This document shows, piece by piece, positions 1 to 8,000 of a DNA stretch of 24,015 nt (position 1 is the stretch's first letter; every line of letters begins with the position of its first letter). The DNA comes from a virus, in IMG/VR virus record IMGVR_UViG_3300005253_000644, positions 1 to 24,015 of that record; one strand, 5' to 3'. The translations under genes were made by a program, and so were the position numbers. The notes below the pieces were generated by a model. That model did not search any database. It was not told the origin of the DNA and worked only from the letters and a program-made list of their open reading frames with translations.

Positions 1-1100
1 CCATTTGTGCTATCTCTAACTGATAAATTACTTGGACCAGCTCTTGTTACTAATAAATCAGTTGCCGTTATATCAGATGCATCTGTTCCTGCTCCCACAT
101 GCAACAATTCTTGAGGACTCGCTGTTCCTATTCCAACATTGACATCAAATATCACCTCATCCGCAAACTGAAAATGATTCTCATCTTCCATCCAAGTAAG
201 AACGCCTGAGTTTGTTGTACCTACATAAGTTGTAACCAAATCTGTATCAGCAGCGGTTTGAAATTCAAAACCAACAGCAGATTTTAAATTAAGGTCTCCT
301 GCCCCCACTTCTATATTTCCGTCTGTTTGGTCGTGCCAAAATTGGATAAAGTCAGTTGAAGCAGCAGTATCTGACGATTGAATACGAAAATGTGGGTCAA
401 CAACATCAACTAAATTTATCTCTGTATTTTGTCCTCCGTCTACCATAATTACTATGTTACCCTCTGAACCAGGTTGATTTAACTTAGTTATTATGAGGAA
501 GTTTTCAGCATTGGCTCCAACAGCTTTCCAAATGAAACGAACATCATTACTAGTTCCAAAGTTTACATTTGCATTATCTCTAAAAACATAGGTAAATCCA
601 GAACCATTAACATCAAATGTAATATTTCTGTCAAAATAGGCTTCTCTACTAACTTCTAGTTCACCTTCTATAAATAAATCTCCGTCTCCATCAGCAAAAC
701 TTACTGTTCCTGCATCACCAATATGAACATAACCACCCTTAAATTGAAATTGTCCTGCTGTAACCGTATGCACTGCGTCATTGCCATCCCAACCTATTGT
801 ATAATCGGGAGTAGGAGAATTAAGTCCGAAACCTATAACATTGCTATCAGAATCTATAAATATATCCTGTCCAAAACTCACATTTGGAGTAAAAGAAAAG
901 GTATTACTACTGTCTCCAAGTGATTGATTGTTAATAGTTGTTGTTCCATCAATAACAACTGTACCGAATGTTCCTGTGCCCGTAGTAGTGAGATTCTGAG
1001 ACCCTATATTTATAGTAACATTGGCATTAGACCCATCTATTTTTAGATAGTTTGCGTCTAAATAGCCCAGAGTTCTTATATTATCAATGAGTATCGGCAC
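1..1100 (-). CDS. Tail-fibre-like protein, N-terminal part (runs off left edge)
   Basis: The frame is open from a GTG at 1100 to the left edge, giving 366 codons and no stop. I chose this start because GAAAGGA lies about eight bases upstream and translation begins IDNIRTLGYLDANYLKIDGS. The protein is rich in G, T, N, S and D, with beta-strand-like segments. Near the edge it contains VGIGTASPQELLHV, a phrase common in phage fibres and surface proteins just before a C-terminal S74 intramolecular chaperone domain. Such fibres form trimers that bind the host surface. The gene overlaps the upstream gene by 17 bases, so the two are probably translationally coupled. The S74 domain itself is not in the window and is only inferred. 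Confidence 0.8.
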   Translation of the reverse strand, partial: MPILIDNIRTLGYLDANYLKIDGSNANVTINIGSQNLTTTGTGTFGTVVIDGTTTINNQSLGDSSNTFSFTPNVSFGQDIFIDSDSNVIGFGLNSPTPDYTIGWDGNDAVHTVTAGQFQFKGGYVHIGDAGTVSFADGDGDLFIEGELEVSREAYFDRNITFDVNGSGFTYVFRDNANVNFGTSNDVRFIWKAVGANAENFLIITKLNQPGSEGNIVIMVDGGQNTEINLVDVVDPHFRIQSSDTAASTDFIQFWHDQTDGNIEVGAGDLNLKSAVGFEFQTAADTDLVTTYVGTTNSGVLTWMEDENHFQFADEVIFDVNVGIGTASPQELLHVGAGTDASDITATDLLVTRAGPSNLSVRDSTN

Positions 1101-1680
1101 TTGGTCTGTTCCTTTCTACATCCTTCCAAACAATCCTCTCCACAGGTGTCGTTATCCATTGCAACCGAGGCACCTCTATTACCTTCTCCACCAATTTAAC
1201 ATCCCTCAACTCATTCATCTTCTTCCTTAACTCCCCCAATTCAACAACGAGCTTCGGCACAAGGTCCATTAACGATCTTACATTCTCCATATCCTTTATT
1301 GACGCAATTACATATTCCTTCTCTACAATCCTAGGCCTCTCATATGGTTTATCAACAGGAATCGGTCGTTCCACAGAAACCTCTTTTACAACAAATTTGA
1401 TGGTCTCTTTCTCTGTAACCTTAAACTTTGTTGTCTGTTCCTCCACCACACCATACTTAACTGTGGGCTTTTCAACCGTTTTATATTTAACCTGTTCCTC
1501 AACCTTTGTTTTATACTTTACCTGCTCCTCAACTTTCGTCTTAATAACTGGAACTATATAGGTCTTTGGAACTTCTATTATTTTAATCTCCTCCACAACG
1601 AGTGCCTTTGTCAGTTTCTCGCCCTTAATCTTATATGTGGGGACTTGAGCCTTCGCACTCCCACTTATCTGGTGTGGCAT
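1084..1680 (-). CDS. Virion-associated protein with alveolin-like decapeptide repeats
   Basis: 198 residues; the start follows AGGAGG at good spacing. Residues 40-125 are alternating Val/Ile, Lys and Glu strands with a period near ten residues. TKVEEQVKYK occurs twice in tandem (48-57 and 58-67), then come degenerate units TVEKPTVKYG, VVEEQTTKFK and VTEKETIKFV. Around 103-120 is a proline-charged segment, ERPIPVDKPYERPRIVEKEY. The composition resembles the VPV-type repeats of alveolin and articulin cytoskeletal proteins, but I have no evidence of homology. Residues 130-175 look helical. The gene lies between a small structural gene and the fibre gene, so a tail or fibre-attachment role is inferred. 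Function is unknown. Confidence 0.75.
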   Translation of the reverse strand: MPHQISGSAKAQVPTYKIKGEKLTKALVVEEIKIIEVPKTYIVPVIKTKVEEQVKYKTKVEEQVKYKTVEKPTVKYGVVEEQTTKFKVTEKETIKFVVKEVSVERPIPVDKPYERPRIVEKEYVIASIKDMENVRSLMDLVPKLVVELGELRKKMNELRDVKLVEKVIEVPRLQWITTPVERIVWKDVERNRPSADTH

Positions 1681-1692
1681 TTATTTTTCCTC

Positions 1693-2076
1693 CTATGCTA
1701 TAGATTCCACCGTTATATATACTGGCATTGCAACACTTGCTGTGTTTACATATGTTACCCTTATTGAATGACCTGCGTCTAACATCTGCATAGCCCCAAA
1801 ATCTAATGAAATGGTTACGCCACCTCCTATATTGAAGATGCCCGTTGCTATCTGTTTCACCACAACACCCCCCGTTGTTGCCGTTGTGGTTACGTGGGCT
1901 ATATCTATATAATCATCTAGTCCTGCAGAATCGGGTGTTACGCTAACACCATTAACTGCACAGGCCCTTGTTGATGGAACTATTGCCACTGGGTAATCAC
2001 CAGATGCACTATCAACTGTTATCTTCTTACCCTGGTATATAATCCCACCCTGTTTCACCCTCTTCGCAATTGCCAT
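1693..2076 (-). CDS. Small beta-rich structural protein, function unknown
   Basis: 127 residues starting MAIAKRVKQGGIIYQGKK, with GGGGAGG upstream of the ATG. There are no cysteine clusters, signal peptide or membrane segment. The second half is glycine- and valine-rich with alternating strands (ATGIFNIGGGVTISLDFG, then YVNTASVAMPVYITVES), consistent with a small beta-sandwich virion protein. It is co-directional with the fibre genes, and the copy A palindrome lies between it and the upstream LamG gene. A head or tail accessory role is inferred from position alone. Confidence 0.7.
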   Translation of the reverse strand: MAIAKRVKQGGIIYQGKKITVDSASGDYPVAIVPSTRACAVNGVSVTPDSAGLDDYIDIAHVTTTATTGGVVVKQIATGIFNIGGGVTISLDFGAMQMLDAGHSIRVTYVNTASVAMPVYITVESIA

Positions 2077-2092
2077 CGCCTAAATCCTCCCC

Positions 2093-2115
2093 ATATGTTT
2101 AATTATTAAACTTAC
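2093..2115. repeat. Dispersed AT-rich palindrome, copy A
   Basis: Core GTTTAATTATTAAAC (2097-2111) is a perfect inverted repeat around one central base. The flank TTAC on the right and ATAT on the left nearly extend it. It includes the stop codon of the LamG gene (2112-2114) and lies 17 bases before the start of the next gene. Read in the direction of transcription it matches copy D at 22 of 23 positions. The stem has no GC core and no U tract, so an operator-like protein site is more likely than a terminator. Confidence 0.8.
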
Positions 2116-4025
2116 GGTTTCTGGTTCCTATAGTCTACAATCACATCCCCGCCTGCCCCAGTTCTTACAATGTGTATTCCATTCGCACACCTCACGGGAA
2201 CCTTAAATGCGTCATGCCTTTTCAACCCCTCTACACTGATATCCAACGTGTTCTTATATACAATGGTGCCACTTGCAGCAGATGCATTATCATATATAGT
2301 TGCACTTACATCAGCTGCAGCTGCAACCAACTGCACCGAGTGTAGATATCCTGCCTTTACCCTTTCATCTTCATACAGGGCTGTAATTTCACCTTGCGTT
2401 AGAGCGTGGTTGTATATTCTTACATCATTAATCCTACCATCAAAATAGTCAGTATATGTGGGGGTATCAGCATTGTTGAATCTCCTCCCTATTTGAATAG
2501 CAAGGGAGTTGTCAAGTATAATTCCCGCACCATGGGAGAATACAGACTTACCATCCACATATAGAGTTGTAGTCCTTGTGGTTTTTACGAAACCTACATG
2601 GTGCCACAAAAGGTCATTCACCGACGTACTCGTTTCAGTAGTATGCAGGTCACCACCTGCTGAAACCATTAAATTGCCGTCACTCTTAACTCTAAACATA
2701 AATGATTGACAATTTACAACTTCATCTTTAGTAACAATAGCATCAAAATTTCCTGCATCATCCCTTCTAATCCATGCAAAAACACTCATTACACCTGTTT
2801 CAGGAAGCTCAACCAAGGGATAGGCTATCTTCTTAACATAAACATCTGAGCTGGAAGTTGCCCCTCCATTGGTGCACCATGCAGCTATGAGATTACTAGA
2901 ATCCACCTCGGCTATTTTTATATAAGAAGAATCACTTGCTCCATGTAAGATTTCAATTTCTTTAGTCCATGTAGTTCCCTCATCAGTAGACGAATAGATA
3001 TGGGTTTCATAACCATCAGCGTCATTATGGGCAAAAGTTGCTAAAAGGGTATCGTCTGACAATCTTACTAAATCACAAGGAGTGCCGCCACCAACGGGTA
3101 ATTGAGTTTCCTCTGTTCTCGCAGCCCATGTAGCCCCACCATCAGTAGAAGTTAATTTCCAAAACTTACCTGCATTATCTCTCATAATACCAAGTAAATC
3201 ATTGGTATAAACACCACCCGACTTTAATTGGAGAATAGACATCTCCTCGCCGTCAGCTGTAGATACTGTAGCTAAATCTGACCAAGTATCTCCTCCATCA
3301 CTTGAAGTAACAACATAGGTGTTATCATTAGTCCAAGCATCATAGAGGGGAATGATTATATCTCCATCATTAGATTCTCCTGGTCTATTTATTACGATTG
3401 GTTTACCCATGCTTGCTCGTTGTGCTCCAGCCTTAATAGCTATATCTGAACCAAAGGCCGTCCAATCAGATACAGGTGATTTTGTTACATAAGCCCTAGC
3501 ATCACTATTATCCCAAGTATTATAGACAACAAGTATGGTCTCAGTTCCATCATCATCAAAAATTAGAATATTTGCATTTCTATCATCAAGATTAAATTGA
3601 TCTGCTGGCGTAGTTGCAGCACTCCACGTCTCACCACCATCAGTTGAACGCTTTATTCCTAACTTGCCATCAATATCAAAGCCATGAGTACTCCCTGCTG
3701 CCGTTCTATATACGCAATAGATATTCCCAGAAGAATCCACCGCTATTCCAGGCCAAGCTTCATAATCATTGCGGCTATTTGAGACTGGATAGACCTTTCT
3801 AAGTGTACTGCTGGATATGTCAACTGCAGATACATTGGTTATTTCCACCCGTTCATCTGTTCCATCGAAGTCCAACGCACCCCCAACCCTTCCAACAACA
3901 CTACCAGTGTCCGTGTCTAAGTTGCCCCCACCATCTTTATAGGTCCCATCTTGTGTTCCAACGGTATCTATGACAGTTGCACTACCTGCATTATCGTCCA
4001 TTTTATAGTGAACAACAAGAGCCAT
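2112..4025 (-). CDS. LamG lectin-fold protein with inserted sialidase-like propeller
   Basis: 637 residues. Residues 1-72 are the beginning of a LamG/concanavalin-like domain (LVVHYKMDDNAG, then ALDFDGTDERVEI). Residues about 75-405 are a BNR/sialidase-type propeller with four Asp boxes (S-x-D-x-G-x-x-W) at 127-134, 241-248, 293-300 and 346-353. Residues about 406-556 resume LamG (MSVFAWIRR, LLWHHVGFV, TTTLYVDGK, GRINDVRIYNHAL). Residues 557-637 form a small beta domain also present in the upstream 107-residue protein. The likely role is recognising or trimming host surface glycans on the virion. A full catalytic set (Arg triad, Tyr/Glu pair) is not clear, so the propeller may only bind. The start has GGAGGG upstream and overlaps the previous stop as TAATG. 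Confidence 0.88.
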   Translation of the reverse strand: MALVVHYKMDDNAGSATVIDTVGTQDGTYKDGGGNLDTDTGSVVGRVGGALDFDGTDERVEITNVSAVDISSSTLRKVYPVSNSRNDYEAWPGIAVDSSGNIYCVYRTAAGSTHGFDIDGKLGIKRSTDGGETWSAATTPADQFNLDDRNANILIFDDDGTETILVVYNTWDNSDARAYVTKSPVSDWTAFGSDIAIKAGAQRASMGKPIVINRPGESNDGDIIIPLYDAWTNDNTYVVTSSDGGDTWSDLATVSTADGEEMSILQLKSGGVYTNDLLGIMRDNAGKFWKLTSTDGGATWAARTEETQLPVGGGTPCDLVRLSDDTLLATFAHNDADGYETHIYSSTDEGTTWTKEIEILHGASDSSYIKIAEVDSSNLIAAWCTNGGATSSSDVYVKKIAYPLVELPETGVMSVFAWIRRDDAGNFDAIVTKDEVVNCQSFMFRVKSDGNLMVSAGGDLHTTETSTSVNDLLWHHVGFVKTTRTTTLYVDGKSVFSHGAGIILDNSLAIQIGRRFNNADTPTYTDYFDGRINDVRIYNHALTQGEITALYEDERVKAGYLHSVQLVAAAADVSATIYDNASAASGTIVYKNTLDISVEGLKRHDAFKVPVRCANGIHIVRTGAGGDVIVDYRNQKP

Positions 4026-4348
4026 TATAATCCCTCCGTCACGTAGAAGACAATGGCCTCATCTGCGCCATCGGTTCCAGTATAACTGATTGTGCATCCA
4101 CTCTTGAATATGACTGGGATAAATGCGTCAGTTTTCCCCAACCCTTCAACAGAACTATCCACTTTCCTCTTATACAACACCGTTCCACTTCGGGCAGAAG
4201 CGTTATCGTATATAATGAGGGTTGGATCAGCTGTCGATTTAACAATCAACTGAGCTCCACACAATTTGCCCGCTGTGGTTGCAATCACTATCGCTGCATC
4301 CGACGCAGTCTTTACATCACTTGATAAACATGCATTTATCTTACCCAT
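4025..4348 (-). CDS. Small virion protein sharing a domain with the LamG protein
   Basis: 107 residues from the ATG at 4348, chosen because GGGAGGA stands seven bases upstream. A longer in-frame extension to 4414 overlaps the adaptor gene and lacks a ribosome site. Residues about 30-107 align with the last 80 residues of the downstream LamG protein, sharing IYDNASA-x-SGT, SVEGL and DAF at matching spacing. This suggests an oligomerisation or attachment module used both alone and as a C-terminal tag. The gene lies between the head-tail adaptor and the LamG gene, so a tail or baseplate-side role is likely. No enzyme motif is seen. Confidence 0.8.
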   Translation of the reverse strand: MGKINACLSSDVKTASDAAIVIATTAGKLCGAQLIVKSTADPTLIIYDNASARSGTVLYKRKVDSSVEGLGKTDAFIPVIFKSGCTISYTGTDGADEAIVFYVTEGL

Positions 4349-4362
4349 ACATTCCTCCCATA

Positions 4363-5109
4363 TTATAGATAACCATATAATGGATCTTCCACAACTCCCC
4401 ATGGGTCCAACCACGGTTGACCACTACCAATTTCGCCCCTTCCACTATGAGGCTCGGCTTGAGGTTCCCAATCCACATCACCCTCCACCATTATTGCATC
4501 CCGCAGGAGGCCCGTAACCCTCGCCGCCCATATGGCGACATCTTGATACTCTTCCAGCGCAAGATAAGTTTCCATCACAGCAGTGTTCAACAAGAGCTCA
4601 TCTTTATCTGTAAAATCAGACGTTTGCGCACCAGTGCTGAAGTCTATTGGCCACTGGGCATATCTTATATGCAAGGTGTATACTGCATTTGGAATCCTAA
4701 ACAATTCTATGTCATTCCCATGCCGCACATATACACTTGGCCTTGCCTCACTGTAGTTCTCTGGCCTAGGGAATTTCCAGTCAAATTTCCTATAAGCCCA
4801 CCTATCCAACTTCCTACTATTTGCCGAGTCAACCAATCTAATAGATAAGATGTCTTTTGGCCTCACAAGTCCCAAATTGTTTGACCCAGTCGCCATTGGG
4901 TATCTCTTAGTGCTTGCGACTGTTGCAGCACCCTCTGTATAGGTGTTCAATTCATGGAAATTATGAGCCCTAGCCAATCGCTTCTGTGCCCAATTTAGAA
5001 AGGTCCTCACTCTTGATTGCCAGGTTGCACCAGATACTGCAGTTCCCGTTTCCGACTTCCCAACCGTATTGCATATTTCTGTTACAAACTGATCCCTTGT
5101 TAGTGCCAT
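4363..5109 (-). CDS. Head-tail connector adaptor (SU10 adaptor-like)
   Basis: 248 residues. The N-terminal half carries the pattern of phage adaptor proteins that bind below the portal: a helix with FLNWAQKRLARAHNFHEL (about 37-54), then a beta segment KRYPMATGSNNLGLVRPKD and IRLVDSANSRKLDRW. The C-terminal half has a helical DELLLNTAVMETYLALEEYQD segment. The length and order fit the SU10/T7-gp11 kind of adaptor that joins portal to tail. It follows the capsid genes and precedes fibre-type genes, as expected. The start has GGGGGTGAG upstream and overlaps the previous stop as TAATG. The family call rests on pattern recognition. Confidence 0.72.
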   Translation of the reverse strand: MALTRDQFVTEICNTVGKSETGTAVSGATWQSRVRTFLNWAQKRLARAHNFHELNTYTEGAATVASTKRYPMATGSNNLGLVRPKDILSIRLVDSANSRKLDRWAYRKFDWKFPRPENYSEARPSVYVRHGNDIELFRIPNAVYTLHIRYAQWPIDFSTGAQTSDFTDKDELLLNTAVMETYLALEEYQDVAIWAARVTGLLRDAIMVEGDVDWEPQAEPHSGRGEIGSGQPWLDPWGVVEDPLYGYL

Positions 5110-5477
5110 TACTTCTCACCCCCAGGATAACTTAGAATATTTGAGTATGGATTTTTGCCCCTCTCAAATTTCTTAGGAATTCCAACAGCACTTTCTGCCG
5201 CCGATGTTTCTTCCTTACCAATCTTTTTCCCCCTAAGCAAACCAACCGCTTGCATCCTCATATCCATAAATGATGGTTTTTCAAAACTCTCCTCTTGCTC
5301 TTTAACATTTAATGTGTTGGTAAACCTAGTATGTTTATCTCGTAATGCAGTGTATCTTGAGTAATGCGTAGGGTTATCAAATACAGCCAAAAATGACATC
5401 CGCGCTTTAACAATATTGGGTGCAACTCCACCCTGTAGCATTCTATCTTCTACCTGAGCCAGAATTTTTGGGTCCAC
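5109..5477 (-). CDS. Small helical protein of the head-tail region, unknown
   Basis: 122 residues from a GTG at 5477, with CGGAGGA six bases upstream. It is mostly alpha-helical and charged, with no cysteines or membrane segments. The N-terminus VEDRMLQGGVAPNIVKARMS looks like a helical hairpin. The C-terminus is basic and flexible (KKFERGKNPYSNILSYPGGEK). It is translationally coupled to the adaptor gene through a one-base overlap, suggesting a structural or assembly partner of the adaptor. The terminator at 5508-5536 lies just upstream, so its transcription needs read-through or a promoter in between. Function is not recognised. Confidence 0.75.
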   Translation of the reverse strand: MDPKILAQVEDRMLQGGVAPNIVKARMSFLAVFDNPTHYSRYTALRDKHTRFTNTLNVKEQEESFEKPSFMDMRMQAVGLLRGKKIGKEETSAAESAVGIPKKFERGKNPYSNILSYPGGEK

Positions 5478-5507
5478 TACTTCCTCCGATGTCGCTTACT
5501 ATTAGGG

Positions 5508-5536
5508 AAAAAGGGAAGGCCATTAATAGCCCTCCC
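5508..5536 (-). terminator. Intrinsic terminator inside the virion operon
   Basis: On the minus strand GGGAGGGC (5536-5529) pairs with GCCTTCCC (5520-5513) around an eight-base AT-rich loop, with one G-U pair, and is followed directly by five T (5512-5508). It begins nine bases after the stop of the 147-residue structural gene. This would make transcripts of capsid genes more abundant than those of the adaptor and tail genes. Confidence 0.7.
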
Positions 5537-5544
5537 CTATCTCC

Positions 5545-5988
5545 TTATCCTCTCATAAACCCTATCGCAACGAACGAAACCTCACCACAATCAACATCAG
5601 TTGCTGCCTCTATCCCTGCAGCAACCATTGTGCCAGCAGTACTAGCTGCAGCAAACTGCCCCTCAGTTAATAGTACAGTTACATTACCCCCAGTCGCACT
5701 ACCTGATAATGTAATCTGTGTTGGTTTATACGCCTTAAATGCTCCAGTGGTGTAATCCCATTGAAGGTTATGACCATTGTCACTTATACCATCAACCACA
5801 ACCGCAATTATCCCCTGGGTGAACCCTGCAACTCCTCCAGTTGCAAAATACTTGGTAATCGATGTTTGTTTGATAAGGGTTGTGTTGTAGTTAGTGAGGT
5901 TATATTTACCCGAGTAAATACCTAAACTCCTGGTTATTCTCTCCGCCTTTTTAAGCGGGGTGCTTATTGTTGCAGCATAATCTCCCAT
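5545..5988 (-). CDS. Abundant-type virion structural protein
   Basis: 147 residues with GGGAGGA seven bases before the ATG. The motif run ITKYFATGGVAGFTQGIIAVV, SDNGHNLQWDYTTGAFKAYKP, then a Gly/Ala-rich strand region is a pattern I associate with small beta-barrel virion proteins of environmental phages. Such proteins are thought to decorate heads or form tail parts. There are no cysteine clusters beyond a single VDCGEV, and no signal peptide. It is followed by the terminator at 5508-5536, making it the last gene of the high-expression capsid segment. The exact role is unassigned. Confidence 0.75.
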   Translation of the reverse strand: MGDYAATISTPLKKAERITRSLGIYSGKYNLTNYNTTLIKQTSITKYFATGGVAGFTQGIIAVVVDGISDNGHNLQWDYTTGAFKAYKPTQITLSGSATGGNVTVLLTEGQFAAASTAGTMVAAGIEAATDVDCGEVSFVAIGFMRG

Positions 5989-6009
5989 TGTATCCTCCCT
6001 TTAGTGCCG

Positions 6010-6891
6010 TTACTTTAACCGTTTTCCTATAGGGTTTTTGCCCTTTTCCTTCTCATAGAAGGGTATTCCACCAATCGCCTTACTCTTCATCTCAGTCTCA
6101 GCTGCTTCCAGTTTCATTCTCATCATCGCCTCATGCCTCTTCATCTCCTCAGGCGTGAGTACCACCATCCCCCCACCCTTCTTTGCCCTTGCATTAACCA
6201 TCCCCATCTGCACCCAAAGGGGTTGGTTCTCCCTTGTCACTCCCCTATGGTTGAGCCAAACGTCGAAGTGAGCATAATAGTCCATTTTCTTGTCAAGCAC
6301 TCTATCAGCAAACCAACTATCAGTGGGTGCTTGATTATCAGAGGAGAACCAGGGCTTTTTTAGGTTCTTAAATACTGACGTCTTTATCATTGTGAAACAG
6401 AATGGAACAAGGTCAACTTTTACAACTCCCTTTCTCTGTTCGGGAGGCACCTCATATAAGCGTGCTGGACCCTTCAAAATAGGTTGGTCTGCTACCTTAG
6501 TTTTAGCATCATACCTTCTAAATGCACACATTGAATAGGGGAAGCCACTTGCGTGCATTATGCCCGCTACCACATCCCTATCCGCATCCAACAGCTTCAA
6601 AAAGTCATCCACCGTTACATCATAAATGTCGTCATCCATCAGCAATAAGTGTGTGCACCCACTGGCAACAGCCATATCTGCAAGCTGTTCCTCCGCTTTA
6701 TGAACGGGCATTCTATACATAAATCTATATCCTACATGGAATTTCCTCCCCTTATGTTTATAGGTCATTAGTGCTGACCAAAAATTGAGGAAGCTCTCTG
6801 CAAATTCGTGAGTCCATGCAAGTATAGGAACACCTATCAATATCTTTGGAACCTCAACCTCTTTCGCCTTACTTCTTGGTTTTTTCGCCAC
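6010..6891 (-). CDS. GT-A (family 2-like) glycosyltransferase
   Basis: 293 residues from the GTG at 6891, chosen because AGGAGGT lies seven bases upstream. The frame is open to 6990 but the extension overlaps the YkgJ gene. A Rossmann-like start, KILIGVPILAWTHEF, is followed by THLLLMDDDIYD with the DDD triad near residues 86-88, the metal and nucleotide-sugar site of GT-A enzymes. A later DVWLNHRG supplies a plausible metal-binding histidine. The C-terminal 50 residues are helical and basic. It would transfer a sugar from an NDP-sugar in the host cytoplasm. Its position among head genes suggests glycosylation of a virion protein, but lipopolysaccharide modification is also possible. It overlaps the upstream gene by 23 bases. 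Confidence 0.82.
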   Translation of the reverse strand: MAKKPRSKAKEVEVPKILIGVPILAWTHEFAESFLNFWSALMTYKHKGRKFHVGYRFMYRMPVHKAEEQLADMAVASGCTHLLLMDDDIYDVTVDDFLKLLDADRDVVAGIMHASGFPYSMCAFRRYDAKTKVADQPILKGPARLYEVPPEQRKGVVKVDLVPFCFTMIKTSVFKNLKKPWFSSDNQAPTDSWFADRVLDKKMDYYAHFDVWLNHRGVTRENQPLWVQMGMVNARAKKGGGMVVLTPEEMKRHEAMMRMKLEAAETEMKSKAIGGIPFYEKEKGKNPIGKRLK

Positions 6892-7174
6892 GCCTATACC
6901 TCCTACAATAATGTTGTTTGCAACGCATAGGTCTAATCTTATACATTCTGCATCGCTTGCTTTTATCATCAAATGCCTGGCACTCGCCATACACCTTTGC
7001 CGAAACCGCTGAAATGCTTTTATAGCTTACTTCAAACGCACTACCAACAGATGATAGAATGTTCAGTGCTGTCCTACCTGTTCCAGGGTCCTCTGGGGAC
7101 AAAAACATTTCAAACTCGTTACAGCAATCGCCACACTTTTTGCACACATAACTCGCCGCAATTTTCTTCGCCAT
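6869..7174 (-). CDS. YkgJ-family cysteine-cluster protein
   Basis: 101 residues. The signature CKKCGDCC (about 11-18), then CQAFDD-KSKRC, then KIRPMRCKQHYC matches the YkgJ/CxxCxxCC family (PF03692), whose members are predicted to chelate zinc or an iron-sulfur cluster. The spacing of eight cysteines plus the RP-x-x-C turn is intact, so the fold is probably functional. The biochemical role of the family is poorly defined. It is coupled to the glycosyltransferase by a 23-base overlap and sits among virion genes, which hints at a modification pair. AGAGGG precedes the ATG. Confidence 0.85.
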   Translation of the reverse strand: MAKKIAASYVCKKCGDCCNEFEMFLSPEDPGTGRTALNILSSVGSAFEVSYKSISAVSAKVYGECQAFDDKSKRCRMYKIRPMRCKQHYCRRYRRGEKTKK

Positions 7175-7192
7175 AATTCCCTCTAAGCAATC

Positions 7193-7218
7193 TGGTGGGG
7201 ACTTCTACATCCCCACCA
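7193..7218. other. Strong GC-rich hairpin between capsid-module genes
   Basis: TGGTGGGGA (7193-7201) and TCCCCACCA (7210-7218) form a perfect nine-base stem with an eight-base loop, in the 58 bases between the decoration-like gene and the YkgJ gene. No T tract follows on the minus strand, so it is not a clear intrinsic terminator. mRNA protection or a processing site is possible. Confidence 0.7.
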
Positions 7219-7232
7219 ATATGCTTTCTAAC

Positions 7233-8000
7233 CTAAGGTGCAATTGTCAAGAACATAACTCCATACTCAGATGCAGTTGCATCCATCATCATATGACCTA
7301 TGATTGGGTATGCCGTACCAGACGACTTGTTGTCAAAAGCAATGGCCTGACCAGTTACGTCAGTGACCATTAAATCGCCCTTTGTTGCTGCAGCACACTT
7401 AACATTACATGGGCCCCATGTTTGAAGCCAATAGTAATCGGCCGTTGTCAGTGCTATAGGGGAAACCCCTACAGGTAGGGTGTTGTTTCCCGTTGTAGCC
7501 TCAATTGTGTTTAAATATTGGTTCTGCTGAATCGCATACTGAGCAGCAGATTCCTCATCAACCACAATTGGATCATACAGAATAAGCGTTCCAACAGTGG
7601 TTTTTGCAATAGCAGCGTGAGACTTAATTCTGTAAAAATGCCCAGCGGTTACTACATTCAGATATCCTTCCGCATAGGTATCTTTGGCTATTGCTGTTGC
7701 TGCATAGAAGGTGAATGTTTTGCCCCCTGATGCATTTGTTCCACCACCAGTTGCTTCCAAGAACTCGCTCTGATTTTCTACAATATCACCAGCGCCAATA
7801 GCTGTAGCACCAGTGAAACACTTTGCGTAGCTGAATACTCTATCGCCTACCACCTTCCTAGAACCCAATTGTGCGAGCTGGATGCTAGAGGACTTATAGA
7901 TGGACTGTCCACCTTGAGGGACACTTACCTGATCCCCTCTCCAGTTGACCTTACCTGAGTCATCCACAGCCCCACTATTCCTTTGTGTAATGTCCGCCAT
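7233..8000 (-). CDS. Capsid decoration or structural protein downstream of the capsid gene
   Basis: 255 residues; GAAGGAGG precedes the ATG. The sequence is Ala/Gly/Thr-rich with beta-strand patterns (FTFYAATAIAKDTYAEGYLNV, YRIKSHAAI, LILYDPIVVD) and a conserved-looking WLQTWGPCNVKC. There are no enzyme motifs. Genes of this size and composition directly after the major capsid gene usually encode head decoration or minor head proteins. That is the inference here. The length exceeds the typical 110-130 residues of small decoration proteins, so it may have two domains. A strong hairpin follows its stop. Confidence 0.65.
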   Translation of the reverse strand: MADITQRNSGAVDDSGKVNWRGDQVSVPQGGQSIYKSSSIQLAQLGSRKVVGDRVFSYAKCFTGATAIGAGDIVENQSEFLEATGGGTNASGGKTFTFYAATAIAKDTYAEGYLNVVTAGHFYRIKSHAAIAKTTVGTLILYDPIVVDEESAAQYAIQQNQYLNTIEATTGNNTLPVGVSPIALTTADYYWLQTWGPCNVKCAAATKGDLMVTDVTGQAIAFDNKSSGTAYPIIGHMMMDATASEYGVMFLTIAP

